Origin: Slackia piriformis YIT 12062
Lineage (GTDB): Bacteria; Actinomycetota; Coriobacteriia; Coriobacteriales; Eggerthellaceae
Direction: 5' to 3'
Assembly (NCBI RefSeq): GCF_000296445.1
Contig: NZ_JH815198.1
Location: forward strand, 1,551,114 to 1,615,113
DNA length: 64,000 bases
The notes beneath the pieces were generated by a model. It was not told where the DNA came from. It ran no database searches and saw only the letters and a program-made list of their open reading frames with translations. Made by a program: the position numbers and the translations under genes. Shown piece by piece: positions 1 through 8,399 of this stretch. The first letter of the stretch is position 1, and every line of letters begins with the position of its first letter.

Positions 1-28
1 CCGTGGTGCTGTTTGCAATGCGAGCCAT
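1..28 (-). CDS. 5' end of an unidentified gene, cut by window edge
   Basis: On the minus strand an ATG at 28-26 follows a good ribosome-binding site (AAAGGAG, spacing 6), and the frame stays open to the window edge. The visible peptide is MARIANSTT. Nine residues are too few to name a family. The start resembles ribosomal protein S13 (MARIAG) only superficially, and the next residues do not fit it. It lies just downstream of the NSS transporter on the same strand, so it could be read from the same transcript or from its own promoter in 29-147. Confidence 0.5.
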
Positions 29-53
29 TTCGCACTCCTTTCTGAAGAATCGT

Positions 54-73
54 GCTTCGCTTCGCAGCGAAGC
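54..73. other. Small stem-loop upstream of the edge gene
   Basis: GCTTCGCT at 54-61 pairs perfectly with AGCGAAGC at 66-73 across a 4-nt loop (TCGC). It sits about 25 nt upstream of the start codon of the edge gene. There is no T-tract on either strand, so it is not an obvious terminator. It may lie in the leader of the edge gene or at the end of the transporter transcript. Confidence 0.35.
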
Positions 74-147
74 TCTTGTGTACAACTACTTTATCACAGC
101 AGAGTGTAACAGCGATGTTAATTCGAACTAAAAACAACGAGGCAGAA

Positions 148-1485
148 TTATCCAATGCCACCGTAGAAAATTCCCAAAACAATAACCACTGCGGTAATGC
201 CGACGAAAAGATACTTCGTCATAGGTTCGAACCATGCGCCGATCTTCTTGTCACGGCCGAGCTGCGCCTGTTCTTTGGCGAAATGCTTCGGACACACCCA
301 GAAGAACATAATGGCCGCCAGCAGCGCGCCAAGCGGAATAGCGTAGATGGACACGGCGTCCATCCAGGCGCTCACCGCGTCGCCGCTTTCGATGAACACG
401 CCCACGCCGAACGCAACGGCCGCAACAATGGCAACCGCGCCCCAACGGGGAAGATGCAGCTGCTCCTGCAGCGCTTCAATGGGGGTTTCGAACAAGTTCA
501 CCAGGCTTGTAATGGCGGCACAGGCGACGGCCAGGAAGAACACGAAGCAGAAGATGCCACCCGCGGGCATTTCCTGAAACACCTGAGGCAGCGCAATGAA
601 CATCAGCGGAGGGCCGGACTGCGTATCCAAGCCGAACGCGAACACGGCGGGCACCACGATCATGGCGGAAAGCACCGCCGCCAACGTGGAGAAAACCACG
701 ACGTTTTTCGCAGAAGATACCACGTCAACGTCTTTCTTCAGGTAGCTGCCATAGACGAGCGTTCCGCTGCCGGCAAGAGAGAGTCCGAAGAATGCCTGAC
801 CGAGCGCGAACACCCACGTCTGGGGGTTGGCAAGCGCGCTCCAGTCGGGAACGAAGAGATATTTATATCCCTCAAGAGCACCCGGAAGCATGGCAACGCG
901 AACGAGCATGATGACGAACAGGACGAAAAAGAGGGGCATCATAATCTTGTTCAGGCGCTCGATGCCACGCGAGATTCCCAGCAACATGACGGCAAACGTG
1001 ATAGCCAGCGCAGCCACGTGATACCCCACGCTGCCGAAATCGCTTGCCAGGGTGCCGAAATACGCGCCCATGTCGGGAACCTGCAAAAGAGAACCCGTTC
1101 CCGCAGCAAGCAGATACTTCAAAAACCAGCCCAAAACCACCGAATACCCGATAGCAATGCCGAGCGAGCCGAGCGTGGGAACGGCGCCGATAACCTTGCC
1201 CAAGGGGCCGGCATGGTTGACCCCGCGCTTTTCAAGCGCCTTCGAGAATGCGCCCATAGGACCAGTGCCCATAGCTCGCCCAAACGCCATCTCCCCGATA
1301 ACGCCCGTCAGGCCAAGCAGGACGACGAAGATGAGATACGGGATAAGAAACGCCGCACCGCCCATTTCGGCAACGCGATACGGAAAAAGCCAGATGGCGC
1401 TCATGCCCACGGCCGAGCCGATACAGGCAATGATAAACGCCGTGCGCGAAGTGAACGAGTCGCGCGATGAGGTAGAGGTTGCCAT
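148..1485 (-). CDS. NSS-family sodium-dependent transporter, probable tryptophan symporter
   Basis: A 445-residue integral membrane protein of the neurotransmitter:sodium symporter (SNF/LeuT) family, which imports amino acids with Na+. The family's unwound first helix is visible near residues 22-50 (GSAVGMSAIWLFPYR, then GGAAFLIPYL). About 11-12 hydrophobic segments follow, and the length matches bacterial members such as MhsT and TnaT. The start is an ATG behind AAGGAAG. The substrate is inferred from the leader: a short peptide gene with three consecutive Trp codons and a terminator/antiterminator pair lie 56-200 nt upstream. That is the logic of tryptophan attenuation and suits a tryptophan importer. 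Bacterial NSS proteins that carry tryptophan are known. The family call is secure; the substrate is an inference from regulation. Confidence 0.93.
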   Translation of the reverse strand: MATSTSSRDSFTSRTAFIIACIGSAVGMSAIWLFPYRVAEMGGAAFLIPYLIFVVLLGLTGVIGEMAFGRAMGTGPMGAFSKALEKRGVNHAGPLGKVIGAVPTLGSLGIAIGYSVVLGWFLKYLLAAGTGSLLQVPDMGAYFGTLASDFGSVGYHVAALAITFAVMLLGISRGIERLNKIMMPLFFVLFVIMLVRVAMLPGALEGYKYLFVPDWSALANPQTWVFALGQAFFGLSLAGSGTLVYGSYLKKDVDVVSSAKNVVVFSTLAAVLSAMIVVPAVFAFGLDTQSGPPLMFIALPQVFQEMPAGGIFCFVFFLAVACAAITSLVNLFETPIEALQEQLHLPRWGAVAIVAAVAFGVGVFIESGDAVSAWMDAVSIYAIPLGALLAAIMFFWVCPKHFAKEQAQLGRDKKIGAWFEPMTKYLFVGITAVVIVLGIFYGGIG

Positions 1486-1540
1486 GCGTTCTTCCTTCCA
1501 AAAAGTCCCGAAGAGAGGCGGCTTGCCTCAAGGATTCCAT

Positions 1541-1612
1541 AAGAAAAGGCCCCGGTCGCCCGAAGCCTTTTATTCCACGTTTTTGCGTGACGAAAGCTCT
1601 CGATCGACCGAG
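1541..1612 (-). promoter_or_regulatory. Transcription attenuator (terminator and antiterminator) of the NSS transporter
   Basis: Read on the minus strand, AAAAGGC and GCCTTTT (1571-1565 and 1550-1544) form a terminator stem whose 3' arm runs into a T-rich tail. A competing helix is visible: CTCGGTCG (1612-1605), just after the leader-peptide stop, can pair with CGACCGGG (1558-1551) in the terminator loop and 3' arm, giving 8 bp with one G-U. The 5' partner is in turn enclosed by a helix between AAGCTC, just after the Trp codons, and GAGCTT. A ribosome stalled on Trp codons would free the antiterminator; a ribosome at the stop codon would block it. This is textbook attenuation read by eye; folding energies were not computed. 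Confidence 0.75.
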
Positions 1613-1615
1613 TGA

Positions 1616-1684
1616 TTAGGAGCTTCGCCACCACCATGCCCGAGAAGGAGCAATAGTCACGAACATGGAAAACGTCTGGTTCAT
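1616..1684 (-). CDS. Tryptophan leader peptide (22 aa, WWW)
   Basis: A 22-codon ORF starts with ATG behind GAAAGGAG (spacing 5) and ends in TAA. Its last residues are AWWWRSS, encoded by three consecutive TGG codons. Trp is the rarest residue, so three in a row in a 22-residue peptide with a strong ribosome-binding site is the signature of a trp leader. The stop codon directly abuts the antiterminator strand. The peptide itself probably has no function beyond sensing charged tRNA-Trp. It is transcribed in the same direction as the NSS transporter, whose start lies 130 nt downstream. Confidence 0.82.
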   Translation of the reverse strand: MNQTFSMFVTIAPSRAWWWRSS

Positions 1685-1868
1685 TACAACTCCTTTCGGA
1701 CCGAAGCGCACCGGCGAACCGCGTGCAGCCTGCATGCAAAACGGCACCATGCCGTGCCGCTTTCCGTATGGCGGTCACTTTACCATAAGAAAGTGTTAGG
1801 AGCCACTGCAGAATACAAGAGTCGGCAGACGGAGATGCGGGCGGCACGACGCGGCTTCCCGCGCAATC

Positions 1869-1898
1869 TTGAAAGGTAACGATACGGTGGCGTATTAG
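1869..1898 (+). promoter_or_regulatory. Promoter of hsp20
   Basis: TTGAAA (1869-1874) and TATTAG (1893-1898) are spaced 18 bp apart and resemble a vegetative sigma-70 promoter. The -10 box overlaps the start of the CIRCE operator, which fits repression by HrcA. Confidence 0.55.
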
Positions 1899-1921
1899 CA
1901 CTCTCACTTGCAGAGTGCTAA
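1895..1921. promoter_or_regulatory. CIRCE operator (HrcA site)
   Basis: TTAGCACTC (1895-1903), a 9-nt spacer, and GAGTGCTAA (1913-1921) match the CIRCE consensus exactly in both arms. CIRCE is bound by the heat-shock repressor HrcA, usually upstream of groES/groEL or dnaK. Here it lies about 110 nt upstream of hsp20, so this small heat-shock gene is probably in the HrcA regulon. hrcA is not in the window. Confidence 0.95.
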
Positions 1922-2031
1922 TAACGGGCTTATAGTACGAGACGTAATCAAGCAAGTCGAGCGAATGCAGAGCACATCCCGCAACGAAGAACCCTACGAG
2001 ATAGCATCCGCCGCACAGACAGGAGATGACC

Positions 2032-2475
2032 ATGATGTTGGTTCCCGCACGTAAGAACGATTTCTTCGCCGATTTTCTGAGCGACCCCTTCGATGCGTTC
2101 GGCAGCCGTCCGCAGCCGAAGCAAGCCATGCCTTCCATGATGAAGACCGATATCAAGGAGACCGAAAAGGCTTATGAGTTCGATATCGACCTTCCGGGCT
2201 TTAAGAAGGAAAACGTCCACGCCGAACTGCAGGACGGCTACCTCACCATTCAGGCAAGCACTGAATCCGAGACCGAAGAGAAGTCTGAAAACGGCACCTA
2301 CCTGCGCAAAGAGCGCTTCACCGGCAGCTGCCGCCGCAGCTTCTACGTAGGCGAGGAAATATCGGAAGACGATATCCGTGCGAAGTTCGAAGACGGCATC
2401 TTGCGCATTGTCGTTCCGAAGAAGGAGCTTCCCGCTCCCGAAGATGCCAAGAAGCTCATTTCGATCGAAGGGTAG
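2032..2475 (+). CDS. hsp20: Small heat-shock protein, Hsp20/alpha-crystallin family
   Basis: A 147-residue ATP-independent holdase chaperone of the cytoplasm. The alpha-crystallin domain runs from about residue 40 to 140: it opens with MKTDIKETEKAYEFDIDLPG, contains GYLTIQAS, and closes with the family's FEDGILRIVVPKKE segment. I place the start at 2032 because AGGAG (2021-2025) then has a spacing of 6; the in-frame ATG at 2026 is too close to it. Upstream is a perfect CIRCE element, so expression should rise on heat or protein stress when HrcA is inactive. It is a single-gene unit closed by a strong terminator at 2535. Confidence 0.95.
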   Translation: MMLVPARKNDFFADFLSDPFDAFGSRPQPKQAMPSMMKTDIKETEKAYEFDIDLPGFKKENVHAELQDGYLTIQASTESETEEKSENGTYLRKERFTGSCRRSFYVGEEISEDDIRAKFEDGILRIVVPKKELPAPEDAKKLISIEG

Positions 2476-2534
2476 TTCCCGCCAAGGCGCAGCCTCTAGG
2501 CCATCGACCTCCAAAGCATCGGTGCGTATGCACA

Positions 2535-2570
2535 AAGGGGACCCGATTCATTCGGGTCCCCTTCTTCGTT
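2535..2570 (+). terminator. Intrinsic terminator after hsp20
   Basis: A perfect 12-bp stem (2535-2546 with 2552-2563, 5-nt loop) is followed by a T-rich stretch (CTTCTTCGTT). It ends the hsp20 transcript. On the minus strand it could also stop read-through from ppx. Confidence 0.85.
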
Positions 2571-2646
2571 CTTCGAAGAGTATCGCAAGCCGGGCATGCG
2601 ATATCCATCATCCCACAAGCCTCAAGTCGATAGGCTTTTCCTGACC

Positions 2647-3558
2647 TTAATGCACGCTTTTCAGCATGCGATCGATCAGATATCCCTCACGCACGCCATT
2701 CGCGCATACATGCAGCATGCTTGCATCGAAGTCGTCGAAAAGCTCGACAAGAATAGCCAGGCCGCACGCAATCGTGTGCACGCGCTCCGGCGAAACGTGC
2801 AGAACCGCGTCCAAGAACGCACGCCGTCTTTCGAAAAGGTCGCACACGAGCCTGTCCACGTCTTCGTGCGTCATGTCCCGCTCGGAGGCATCGTCAAGCA
2901 TCCGTGCGTTCACTCCGGCAAGTGCACGGATACTTCCGCCGACGCCGAACAGGCGACGTACCCTGTGCTCGGACATGCCGTGGGCATCGGCGTCAAGAAG
3001 GTCTCGCACCGCACGCCGGATGGATGCGAATTCCTCTTCCGTCGGAAGAATATCCCCAACATGACCCTTGTAGGACGACAGAGACCCCACGGGCAGGCTT
3101 GCGCGCATCACGTCGTTGCCGTTCACGATGAGCGTAACTTCGGAAGAGCCTCCCCCGATATCGATCAGCACGCCATTTTCCATCGTGTCCCGAGAAGATG
3201 CTCCGACAAACCCCAGATGGGCCTCGTCTTCTTCCGAAAGCAGCACGATCGAGCAATGTGCCTCGGACTCGATGGCCGCGATTGCCTGGGCGCTGTTCGA
3301 GATATTGCGCAACACCGCCGTTGCAAACACATCGACACGCACCGGCTTCAAATAGCTCGCACGCTTGAGGCACTTGCTTATGCTTTCCGCAGCGACGGCG
3401 ATACCCTCTTCGCTGATTTTTCCATCGCGCACATATGACGCAAGACCGGCCATGGTCTTGCGATTCATGATGGTCTTGAACTTCTTCCCGTCGGCCGACA
3501 CATCGTAGACGCACAAGCGCACCGTGTTCGACCCGACGTCGATTACTCCATAGTTCAT
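2647..3558 (-). CDS. Ppx/GppA-family phosphatase (exopolyphosphatase-like)
   Basis: A 303-residue protein of the ASKHA (actin/hexokinase-like) fold that hydrolyses polyphosphate or the 5'-phosphate of pppGpp. The first phosphate loop is GVIDVGSNTVRL near residue 4 and the second is VLIDIGGGSSE near residue 134. The length matches the short form without the C-terminal HD domain. It starts 12 nt after the stop of nfo and is preceded by AAAGGA, so the two are probably co-transcribed. Whether polyphosphate or pppGpp is the main substrate cannot be read from sequence. A bifunctional rel gene lies elsewhere in the window. Confidence 0.9.
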   Translation of the reverse strand: MNYGVIDVGSNTVRLCVYDVSADGKKFKTIMNRKTMAGLASYVRDGKISEEGIAVAAESISKCLKRASYLKPVRVDVFATAVLRNISNSAQAIAAIESEAHCSIVLLSEEDEAHLGFVGASSRDTMENGVLIDIGGGSSEVTLIVNGNDVMRASLPVGSLSSYKGHVGDILPTEEEFASIRRAVRDLLDADAHGMSEHRVRRLFGVGGSIRALAGVNARMLDDASERDMTHEDVDRLVCDLFERRRAFLDAVLHVSPERVHTIACGLAILVELFDDFDASMLHVCANGVREGYLIDRMLKSVH

Positions 3559-3570
3559 CTTGCGTTTCCT

Positions 3571-4410
3571 TTACGAACAAGGCTTCGAGAACCCGCGCAA
3601 GAGCTCTATCTCTTCAGCATACCCGGGCAGTTCGTTGGGTGTTTCTAGAATAAAGGGCAATGCACTCAGGGCGGGATGGTTCACGATGCGCTCGAACGCC
3701 TCAAGACCGATATAGCCTTTTCCTATCACTTCATGGCGGTCTTTGTGCGCGCCGCACGGGTTCTTGCTGTCGTTGATATGAACCGCACGAAGACGCTCGA
3801 TGCCCAAAACCCGGTCGAATTCCTCGAGCACCCCATCAAGGTCGTTGACAATGTCATATCCGGCATCGTGCACATGGCAGGTATCTAGGCATACGCCCAT
3901 GTGGTCCGAAAGCTCAACGCGGTCAATGATGGCAGCAAGCTCCTCGAACGTGCGGCCGACCTCGGTACCTTTGCCCGCCATGGTCTCAAGCAGCACAACC
4001 GTGCTCTGATCGGGGGCAAGAACGTCATTGAGCACTTCGGCGATCATGGAAATGCCCGCTTCGGCGCCCTGCTTCACATGGCTTCCAGGGTGGAAGTTGT
4101 AGTAATTGTTCGGCAGAAACTCCATGCGCTGCAGGTCTTCCGCCATTGCCTGGCGGGCAAACTGCCGTGCATGAGGCTTATCCGAACAACAATTCAGGGT
4201 ATACGGCGCATGCGCGACGAGCTTGGCAAACCCTTCCACCTCCATATGCGCGCGCAACGCCTCCGCATCCGCCGGATCGATTGCCTTCGCCGCACCACCC
4301 CTTGGGTTGCGCGTGAAGAACGCAAACGTATTCGCCCCGATGGAAGAGGCAGCATTTCCCATGGCTGCGAACCCCTTTGACGATGACAGATGACATCCGA
4401 TAGACAGCAT
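3571..4410 (-). CDS. nfo: Endonuclease IV (AP endonuclease)
   Basis: A 279-residue TIM-barrel enzyme that cuts the backbone 5' of abasic sites in base-excision repair, using three zinc ions. Family motifs are in order: GCHLSSSKG at the start, [12 protein letters not shown] in the middle, [15 protein letters not shown], and the signature [25 protein letters not shown] near the C terminus, which carry the His/Asp/Glu metal ligands. Full length for the family. The ATG follows AAGGAAA. It is the first gene of a likely two-gene unit with the Ppx/GppA phosphatase. Confidence 0.95.
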   Translation of the reverse strand: MLSIGCHLSSSKGFAAMGNAASSIGANTFAFFTRNPRGGAAKAIDPADAEALRAHMEVEGFAKLVAHAPYTLNCCSDKPHARQFARQAMAEDLQRMEFLPNNYYNFHPGSHVKQGAEAGISMIAEVLNDVLAPDQSTVVLLETMAGKGTEVGRTFEELAAIIDRVELSDHMGVCLDTCHVHDAGYDIVNDLDGVLEEFDRVLGIERLRAVHINDSKNPCGAHKDRHEVIGKGYIGLEAFERIVNHPALSALPFILETPNELPGYAEEIELLRGFSKPCS

Positions 4411-4609
4411 GGTTTCCTTCCTCTTTGCAAAACCCCACTAGTATAGCGCGGACAAAAAGAGCCTTTGCAAAACCCATATCAAATGACACCCGAAATGAAG
4501 GGAGGGCGCGAAAGACGCTTCGAATCGATTTTCTTTCTCAATGCTGACGAAACGGCGTCTGCGCCCTACAATCCCCCGTATCCGCAGCATCGGAAACGGA
4601 GACGAAGCC

Positions 4610-5110
4610 ATGGAGAACCGACTTACCTGTCACATGATGGGAAAACCCCCGCACAAGCAAGCGCATGATTCATCCGCATGCAAATCGGACGAAGCAAACG
4701 GCAGGTCCCAAATGGCACAGCATATGGTCCTTCTTGGCGAGGAATTCTCTGCCTGCTCAGCGTTGCTTTCTGCCTTGGGAAACGAAAACCGACAGGCTAT
4801 TTTCCTTGACCTTCTTCGTAACTGGGGCGGCTTGAGAACGTATGAAATCGCCGAGCACGTCGGCCTTTCGAAGCCGACCGTATCTCATCATCTCAGCATC
4901 ATGAAAAAGGCAGGCATTGTATCGGTAGAGCATATCGGAACCGTACGAATTTATCATCCGAACGAAAATACGAAGCCGTGGAAAACCCTTTCACAGCTTG
5001 CTTGGAAAGCGTATCGCTTCGTTGAAGAAGAAGCCTCGAAAGAAACATGCCAGAGGATGCTCACCTTCGGGAAGGAAAGGAACATCGATGGACCTGATGC
5101 AAGCAATTGA
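4610..5110 (+). CDS. ArsR-type winged-helix transcriptional regulator
   Basis: A 166-residue DNA-binding protein. The first 45 residues are a polar extension rich in His and Lys. An ArsR-like winged helix follows (LLSALGNENRQAIFLDLL, then LRTYEIAEHVGLSKPTVSHHLSIMKKAGIV), then a basic/acidic tail. I chose ATG 4610 because a GGAG-like site lies 8-9 nt upstream; frames opening earlier lack one. No CxC metal-sensing pair is visible in the DNA-recognition helix, so a metal ligand is not supported. The 3' end overlaps the nitroreductase gene by 23 bp, implying one transcript and control of its own operon. Confidence 0.85.
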   Translation: MENRLTCHMMGKPPHKQAHDSSACKSDEANGRSQMAQHMVLLGEEFSACSALLSALGNENRQAIFLDLLRNWGGLRTYEIAEHVGLSKPTVSHHLSIMKKAGIVSVEHIGTVRIYHPNENTKPWKTLSQLAWKAYRFVEEEASKETCQRMLTFGKERNIDGPDASN

Positions 5111-5759
5111 AGAGCGCCATGCCGTGCGAAGTTATCGAGACAAGCCTCTTTCACATGAAGCTGTCGCACACCTCGAGAAGGTCATCGCACGGTGCAACGC
5201 CGAAGGGGGTCTTCGCTTTCAATTGGTCAGAGAATGTCCCTCCGCCTTCTCGCGGCTCGCCTCATACGGCATGTTCAAAGGCGTACGTGATTGCATCGCT
5301 TTCGTCGGGCGACAAGAAGACGGTCTCGAGGAGAAGATAGGCTACTATGGCGAGCTCATCGCGCTCGAAGCGCAGCGGGCCGGTCTGAACAGCTGCTGGG
5401 TAGCTTTAACGTATCGCAAAAAGCATCTGAAGGCACGTATAGGACCCGACGAAACGTGTCCTTGCGTCCTAGCGATTGGATACGGCGCCAATCAAGGAAA
5501 ATCCCACGTCACCAAATCGCTCGAGAAGCTCTGCCGCTGCGACGAAAATCCTGCACCTGACTGGTTCATCGCAGGAGCCCGTGCCGCACAGCTTGCACCG
5601 ACCGCTATGAACCGACAGCGTTTCCTCATCGAGCTGAACGAAAAAACCGTGCACATATCATCGCTTGGCGGCCCTTGCACCGCCATCGACCTTGGCATCG
5701 TGAAACGTCATTTCGAAATTGGCGCACAAAGCGTCCTGCCCTCGTGGCACTGGAGATAA
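5088..5759 (+). CDS. Nitroreductase-family flavoprotein (TM1586-like)
   Basis: A 223-residue FMN-dependent oxidoreductase. The N terminus MDLMQAIEERHAVRSYRDKPL is the nitroreductase FMN-binding opening (R-SYR). GYYGELIALEAQRAGLNSCWVAL marks the core helix. The C-terminal half (LAIGYGANQG, then APDWFIAGARAAQLAPTAMNRQRF) resembles the double-domain TM1586 subgroup more than classic NfsB. The ATG at 5088 lies inside the ArsR gene, giving a 23-bp overlap, so translation is probably coupled. The substrate is unknown; small nitro or quinone compounds are typical for the family. Confidence 0.85.
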   Translation: MDLMQAIEERHAVRSYRDKPLSHEAVAHLEKVIARCNAEGGLRFQLVRECPSAFSRLASYGMFKGVRDCIAFVGRQEDGLEEKIGYYGELIALEAQRAGLNSCWVALTYRKKHLKARIGPDETCPCVLAIGYGANQGKSHVTKSLEKLCRCDENPAPDWFIAGARAAQLAPTAMNRQRFLIELNEKTVHISSLGGPCTAIDLGIVKRHFEIGAQSVLPSWHWR

Positions 5760-5998
5760 ACGCCGAAAGCGCCAGAGGGCGGCGACCTCTACGAGCACAG
5801 ACGCAAAACCATCTCGCTCCGTCATAAACCGATATTCGCTGCGGCCACATGACAACCGAAGTCAATTATGACGATACAAAGGAGGACTGCTTACGGCACG
5901 GAAACGCACGCGTGACGCCGCAATGACGAAACGCACACGACGCCTAGGAAAGCCTTCCTCTTATGCCATAGTGCATTCATGCAGAGAAAGGCACCGCA

Positions 5999-6259
5999 AT
6001 GAGCACGAACAACGCACAGACAGTTGAGGCATACGTCATTGAGAAGGATGGAAGCAAGACGGCCATCCCCGCCGGCTTCGTTGGGCAGAAACCCTTCGCA
6101 AGCGCATCAGGCGCGGCGGCCATGCCGAAAAGAAGCCTCCATCTTGGCAGACGCCTCCTTGGTTTGGGCATAGCGCTCATCGGCGTACCGCTTCTTATCC
6201 TGCCCGGCCCGGGCCTTGCCCTCATCGGTCTTGGTCTGCTTATGGCCGTCATGCCGTAA
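5999..6259 (+). CDS. Small PGPGW-type membrane protein
   Basis: An 86-residue protein. After about 45 polar N-terminal residues there is one hydrophobic hairpin (LGLGIALIGVPLLILPGPGLALIGLGLLMAVM) containing the LPGPGLALIGLG core typical of the PGPGW putative transmembrane family. The protein is truncated relative to many family members, which continue with a second helix ending in W. Function is unknown. ATG 5999 follows GAAAGG at a normal distance. It stands alone, with a GC-rich inverted repeat downstream. Confidence 0.75.
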   Translation: MSTNNAQTVEAYVIEKDGSKTAIPAGFVGQKPFASASGAAAMPKRSLHLGRRLLGLGIALIGVPLLILPGPGLALIGLGLLMAVMP

Positions 6260-6307
6260 CCTCGGCAAGCGTACCGCAACCACCCTCCTCCGATACCGAC
6301 AGCCGCG

Positions 6308-6352
6308 CCTTCGGCCCCGCATTTCACCCCCCTCCAACCGCGGGGCCGAAGG
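6308..6352 (+). terminator. GC-rich inverted repeat after the PGPGW gene
   Basis: A perfect 13-bp inverted repeat (6308-6320 with 6340-6352) encloses a 19-nt C-rich loop. There is no T-tract on the plus strand, so it is either an atypical terminator of the upstream gene or an RNA-stabilising hairpin. I see no gene between 6260 and 6612. Confidence 0.5.
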
Positions 6353-6500
6353 ATCGGGCAGCAACCGCTTTTTTGCAACCGCGCACATGCCGCAGGCTGC
6401 GGTATCGAATTCCCTAGCCTCCTTAGTCGAAGCCGCCTCGCTTTGAATCGCACCCACACCTTGCGGTTCGTGCAGGCGGCTTTTCTAATTTCGACAGCAT

Positions 6501-6533
6501 AGAAAAAGGACGCTGACCTGAGCCAACGTCCTT
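6501..6533 (-). terminator. Terminator of hisS-aspS
   Basis: On the minus strand AAGGACG (6533-6527) pairs with CGTCCTT (6512-6506) across a 14-nt loop and is followed by TTTTTCTAT. It lies 80 nt beyond the aspS stop. Confidence 0.75.
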
Positions 6534-6612
6534 AATCATATTCAAAAGAACCTTGAAATGCGTCCGTTGCCACCTTTCGGGCCGGCAAGCCAGGACACAC
6601 GCAGCATTGCTT

Positions 6613-8391
6613 TTAGAGCGTACGCAGCGCTACTTCCTTGAGCTGGCGGCTCGTAACCTCGTTCGGAGCGCCCGTCATGGGGTCGGACGCGGAAGAGGTC
6701 TTCGGGAACGCGATGACATCGCGAATAGACTGCTTGCCCGCAAGTAGCATGACCAGTCGGTCGAGGCCGAGCGCGATGCCGCCGTGCGGAGGAGCGCCCA
6801 GCTCGAGAGCATGGATGAGGTGCCCGAACTTTTCGTCGATCTGCTCGTCGGTCAGGCCGCACACGCGCAGAATACGGCGCTGCAGCTCGGCAGTGTGAAT
6901 ACGGATGGTACCGCCACCGCATTCGAAACCGTCCATGACCAGGTCGTAGGAATAGCTGCCGCACTCAAGCGGAGCCTCTTCAATCTTATACTGCTCCTCG
7001 GGAGGAACCATGGTGAACGGATGATGCTCGGCAGCGTATTTCTTCTCTTCCTCGTCGTAACGGAACATGGGGAAGTTGACGACCCACAAAAGCGCATGGC
7101 CTTCGCGCGGGATGTTGAGAGCCTCTGCCATATGAAGGCGCAAAGCGGACAGCACGGCATTGGCTACATCGGCGGTGTCAGCGGCGAAAAGCACCAGGTC
7201 GCCGGGCTCCACGTTCAAAGCCTCTTTCATCTTTGCGTAGGTCTCGTCATCGAAGAACTTGATGATGGGGCTCTTCTCGGCGCCGTCGGTGGTGTAGGCG
7301 ATCCACGCCATACCCTTCGCGCCGTTGGCTGCAGCGATGTTTGCCAGTTTGTCAATGTCGCCGCGGCTCCAGTCACCTGCGCCCTTGGCGTTGATTGCCT
7401 TGACCACGCCGCCGGCCTCCACGGCCTTGGCGAATACGCCGAAGCCGCAGCCGCGCACTATCTCGGTCAGGTTGACGAGCTTCATATCGAAGCGAACGTC
7501 GGGGCGGTCGCAGCCGTAGTATTCCATGGCGTCTGCGTACTGCATGCGCTGCAGCGGGAACTCGTGCTCAACGCCGGCGGCGGCCAGCACTTCGCTCATG
7601 ACGCCTTCCATCATATCCATGACATCTTCGCCCTGGACGAAGGACATCTCAATATCCACCTGGGTAAACTCGGGCTGACGATCAGCGCGCAGATCCTCGT
7701 CGCGGAAGCAGCGGGCGATCTGATAGTAGCGCTCGATGCCGCCGCACATCAGCATCTGCTTGAACTGCTGCGGGCTCTGCGGAAGCGCGTAGAATTTACC
7801 CGGGTTCGGACGAGAAGGAACAATGTAGTCACGTGCGCCCTCGGGAGTGGAGTTCGCGAGAATAGGGGTCTCGACCTCGATAAAGCCGCGATCATTCAGC
7901 GCGGAGCGCATAGCCTGCGCCACGGTGTGACGAAGCTTGATGGCGTTAAACATCTCGGGACGGCGAAGATCCATATAGCGCCACTTCATGCGAGTGGTCT
8001 CATCGGTCTCAATGCCGTCTTCGATGGAGAACGGCGGAGTGACGGAGGTGTTGAGCACCTTGACGGACGTCGCCAAGACCTCGATTTCGCCGGTTGCCAT
8101 ATTGGGATTGACCGTGCCCTCCGCACGAGCGCGCACCTTGCCGACGATCTCGACAACGTACTCGCGGCCCAAATGCTCCGCGACGGCGAAGTCTTCGGCG
8201 CTGACGCAATCGGGGTCGATGACGACCTGGGTGTATCCCTCGCGGTCGCGCAGGTCGACGAAGATAAGTCCGCCGTGGTCGCGGTTATGCCACACCCAGC
8301 CGGTCAGCGTGACCTGGGAATCCACGTCGGACGCACGCAGCTGGCCGCACGTGTGGTCATGCATGCAGTAATCGTTCAAGTAATCCGTCAT
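6613..8391 (-). CDS. aspS: Aspartyl-tRNA synthetase, bacterial type
   Basis: A 592-residue class II synthetase that charges tRNA-Asp. An N-terminal OB-fold anticodon domain ([23 protein letters not shown]) is followed by the catalytic core, with motif 2 at [18 protein letters not shown], the bacterial GAD insertion, and motif 3 at GLDRLVMLL near the C terminus. Length is standard for the bacterial form. It starts 8 nt after the hisS stop, the common hisS-aspS operon. Whether it is discriminating or also charges tRNA-Asn cannot be told from the window; no gatCAB or asnS is present here. Confidence 0.97.
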   Translation of the reverse strand: MTDYLNDYCMHDHTCGQLRASDVDSQVTLTGWVWHNRDHGGLIFVDLRDREGYTQVVIDPDCVSAEDFAVAEHLGREYVVEIVGKVRARAEGTVNPNMATGEIEVLATSVKVLNTSVTPPFSIEDGIETDETTRMKWRYMDLRRPEMFNAIKLRHTVAQAMRSALNDRGFIEVETPILANSTPEGARDYIVPSRPNPGKFYALPQSPQQFKQMLMCGGIERYYQIARCFRDEDLRADRQPEFTQVDIEMSFVQGEDVMDMMEGVMSEVLAAAGVEHEFPLQRMQYADAMEYYGCDRPDVRFDMKLVNLTEIVRGCGFGVFAKAVEAGGVVKAINAKGAGDWSRGDIDKLANIAAANGAKGMAWIAYTTDGAEKSPIIKFFDDETYAKMKEALNVEPGDLVLFAADTADVANAVLSALRLHMAEALNIPREGHALLWVVNFPMFRYDEEEKKYAAEHHPFTMVPPEEQYKIEEAPLECGSYSYDLVMDGFECGGGTIRIHTAELQRRILRVCGLTDEQIDEKFGHLIHALELGAPPHGGIALGLDRLVMLLAGKQSIRDVIAFPKTSSASDPMTGAPNEVTSRQLKEVALRTL

Positions 8392-8399
8392 TTGCTCTC

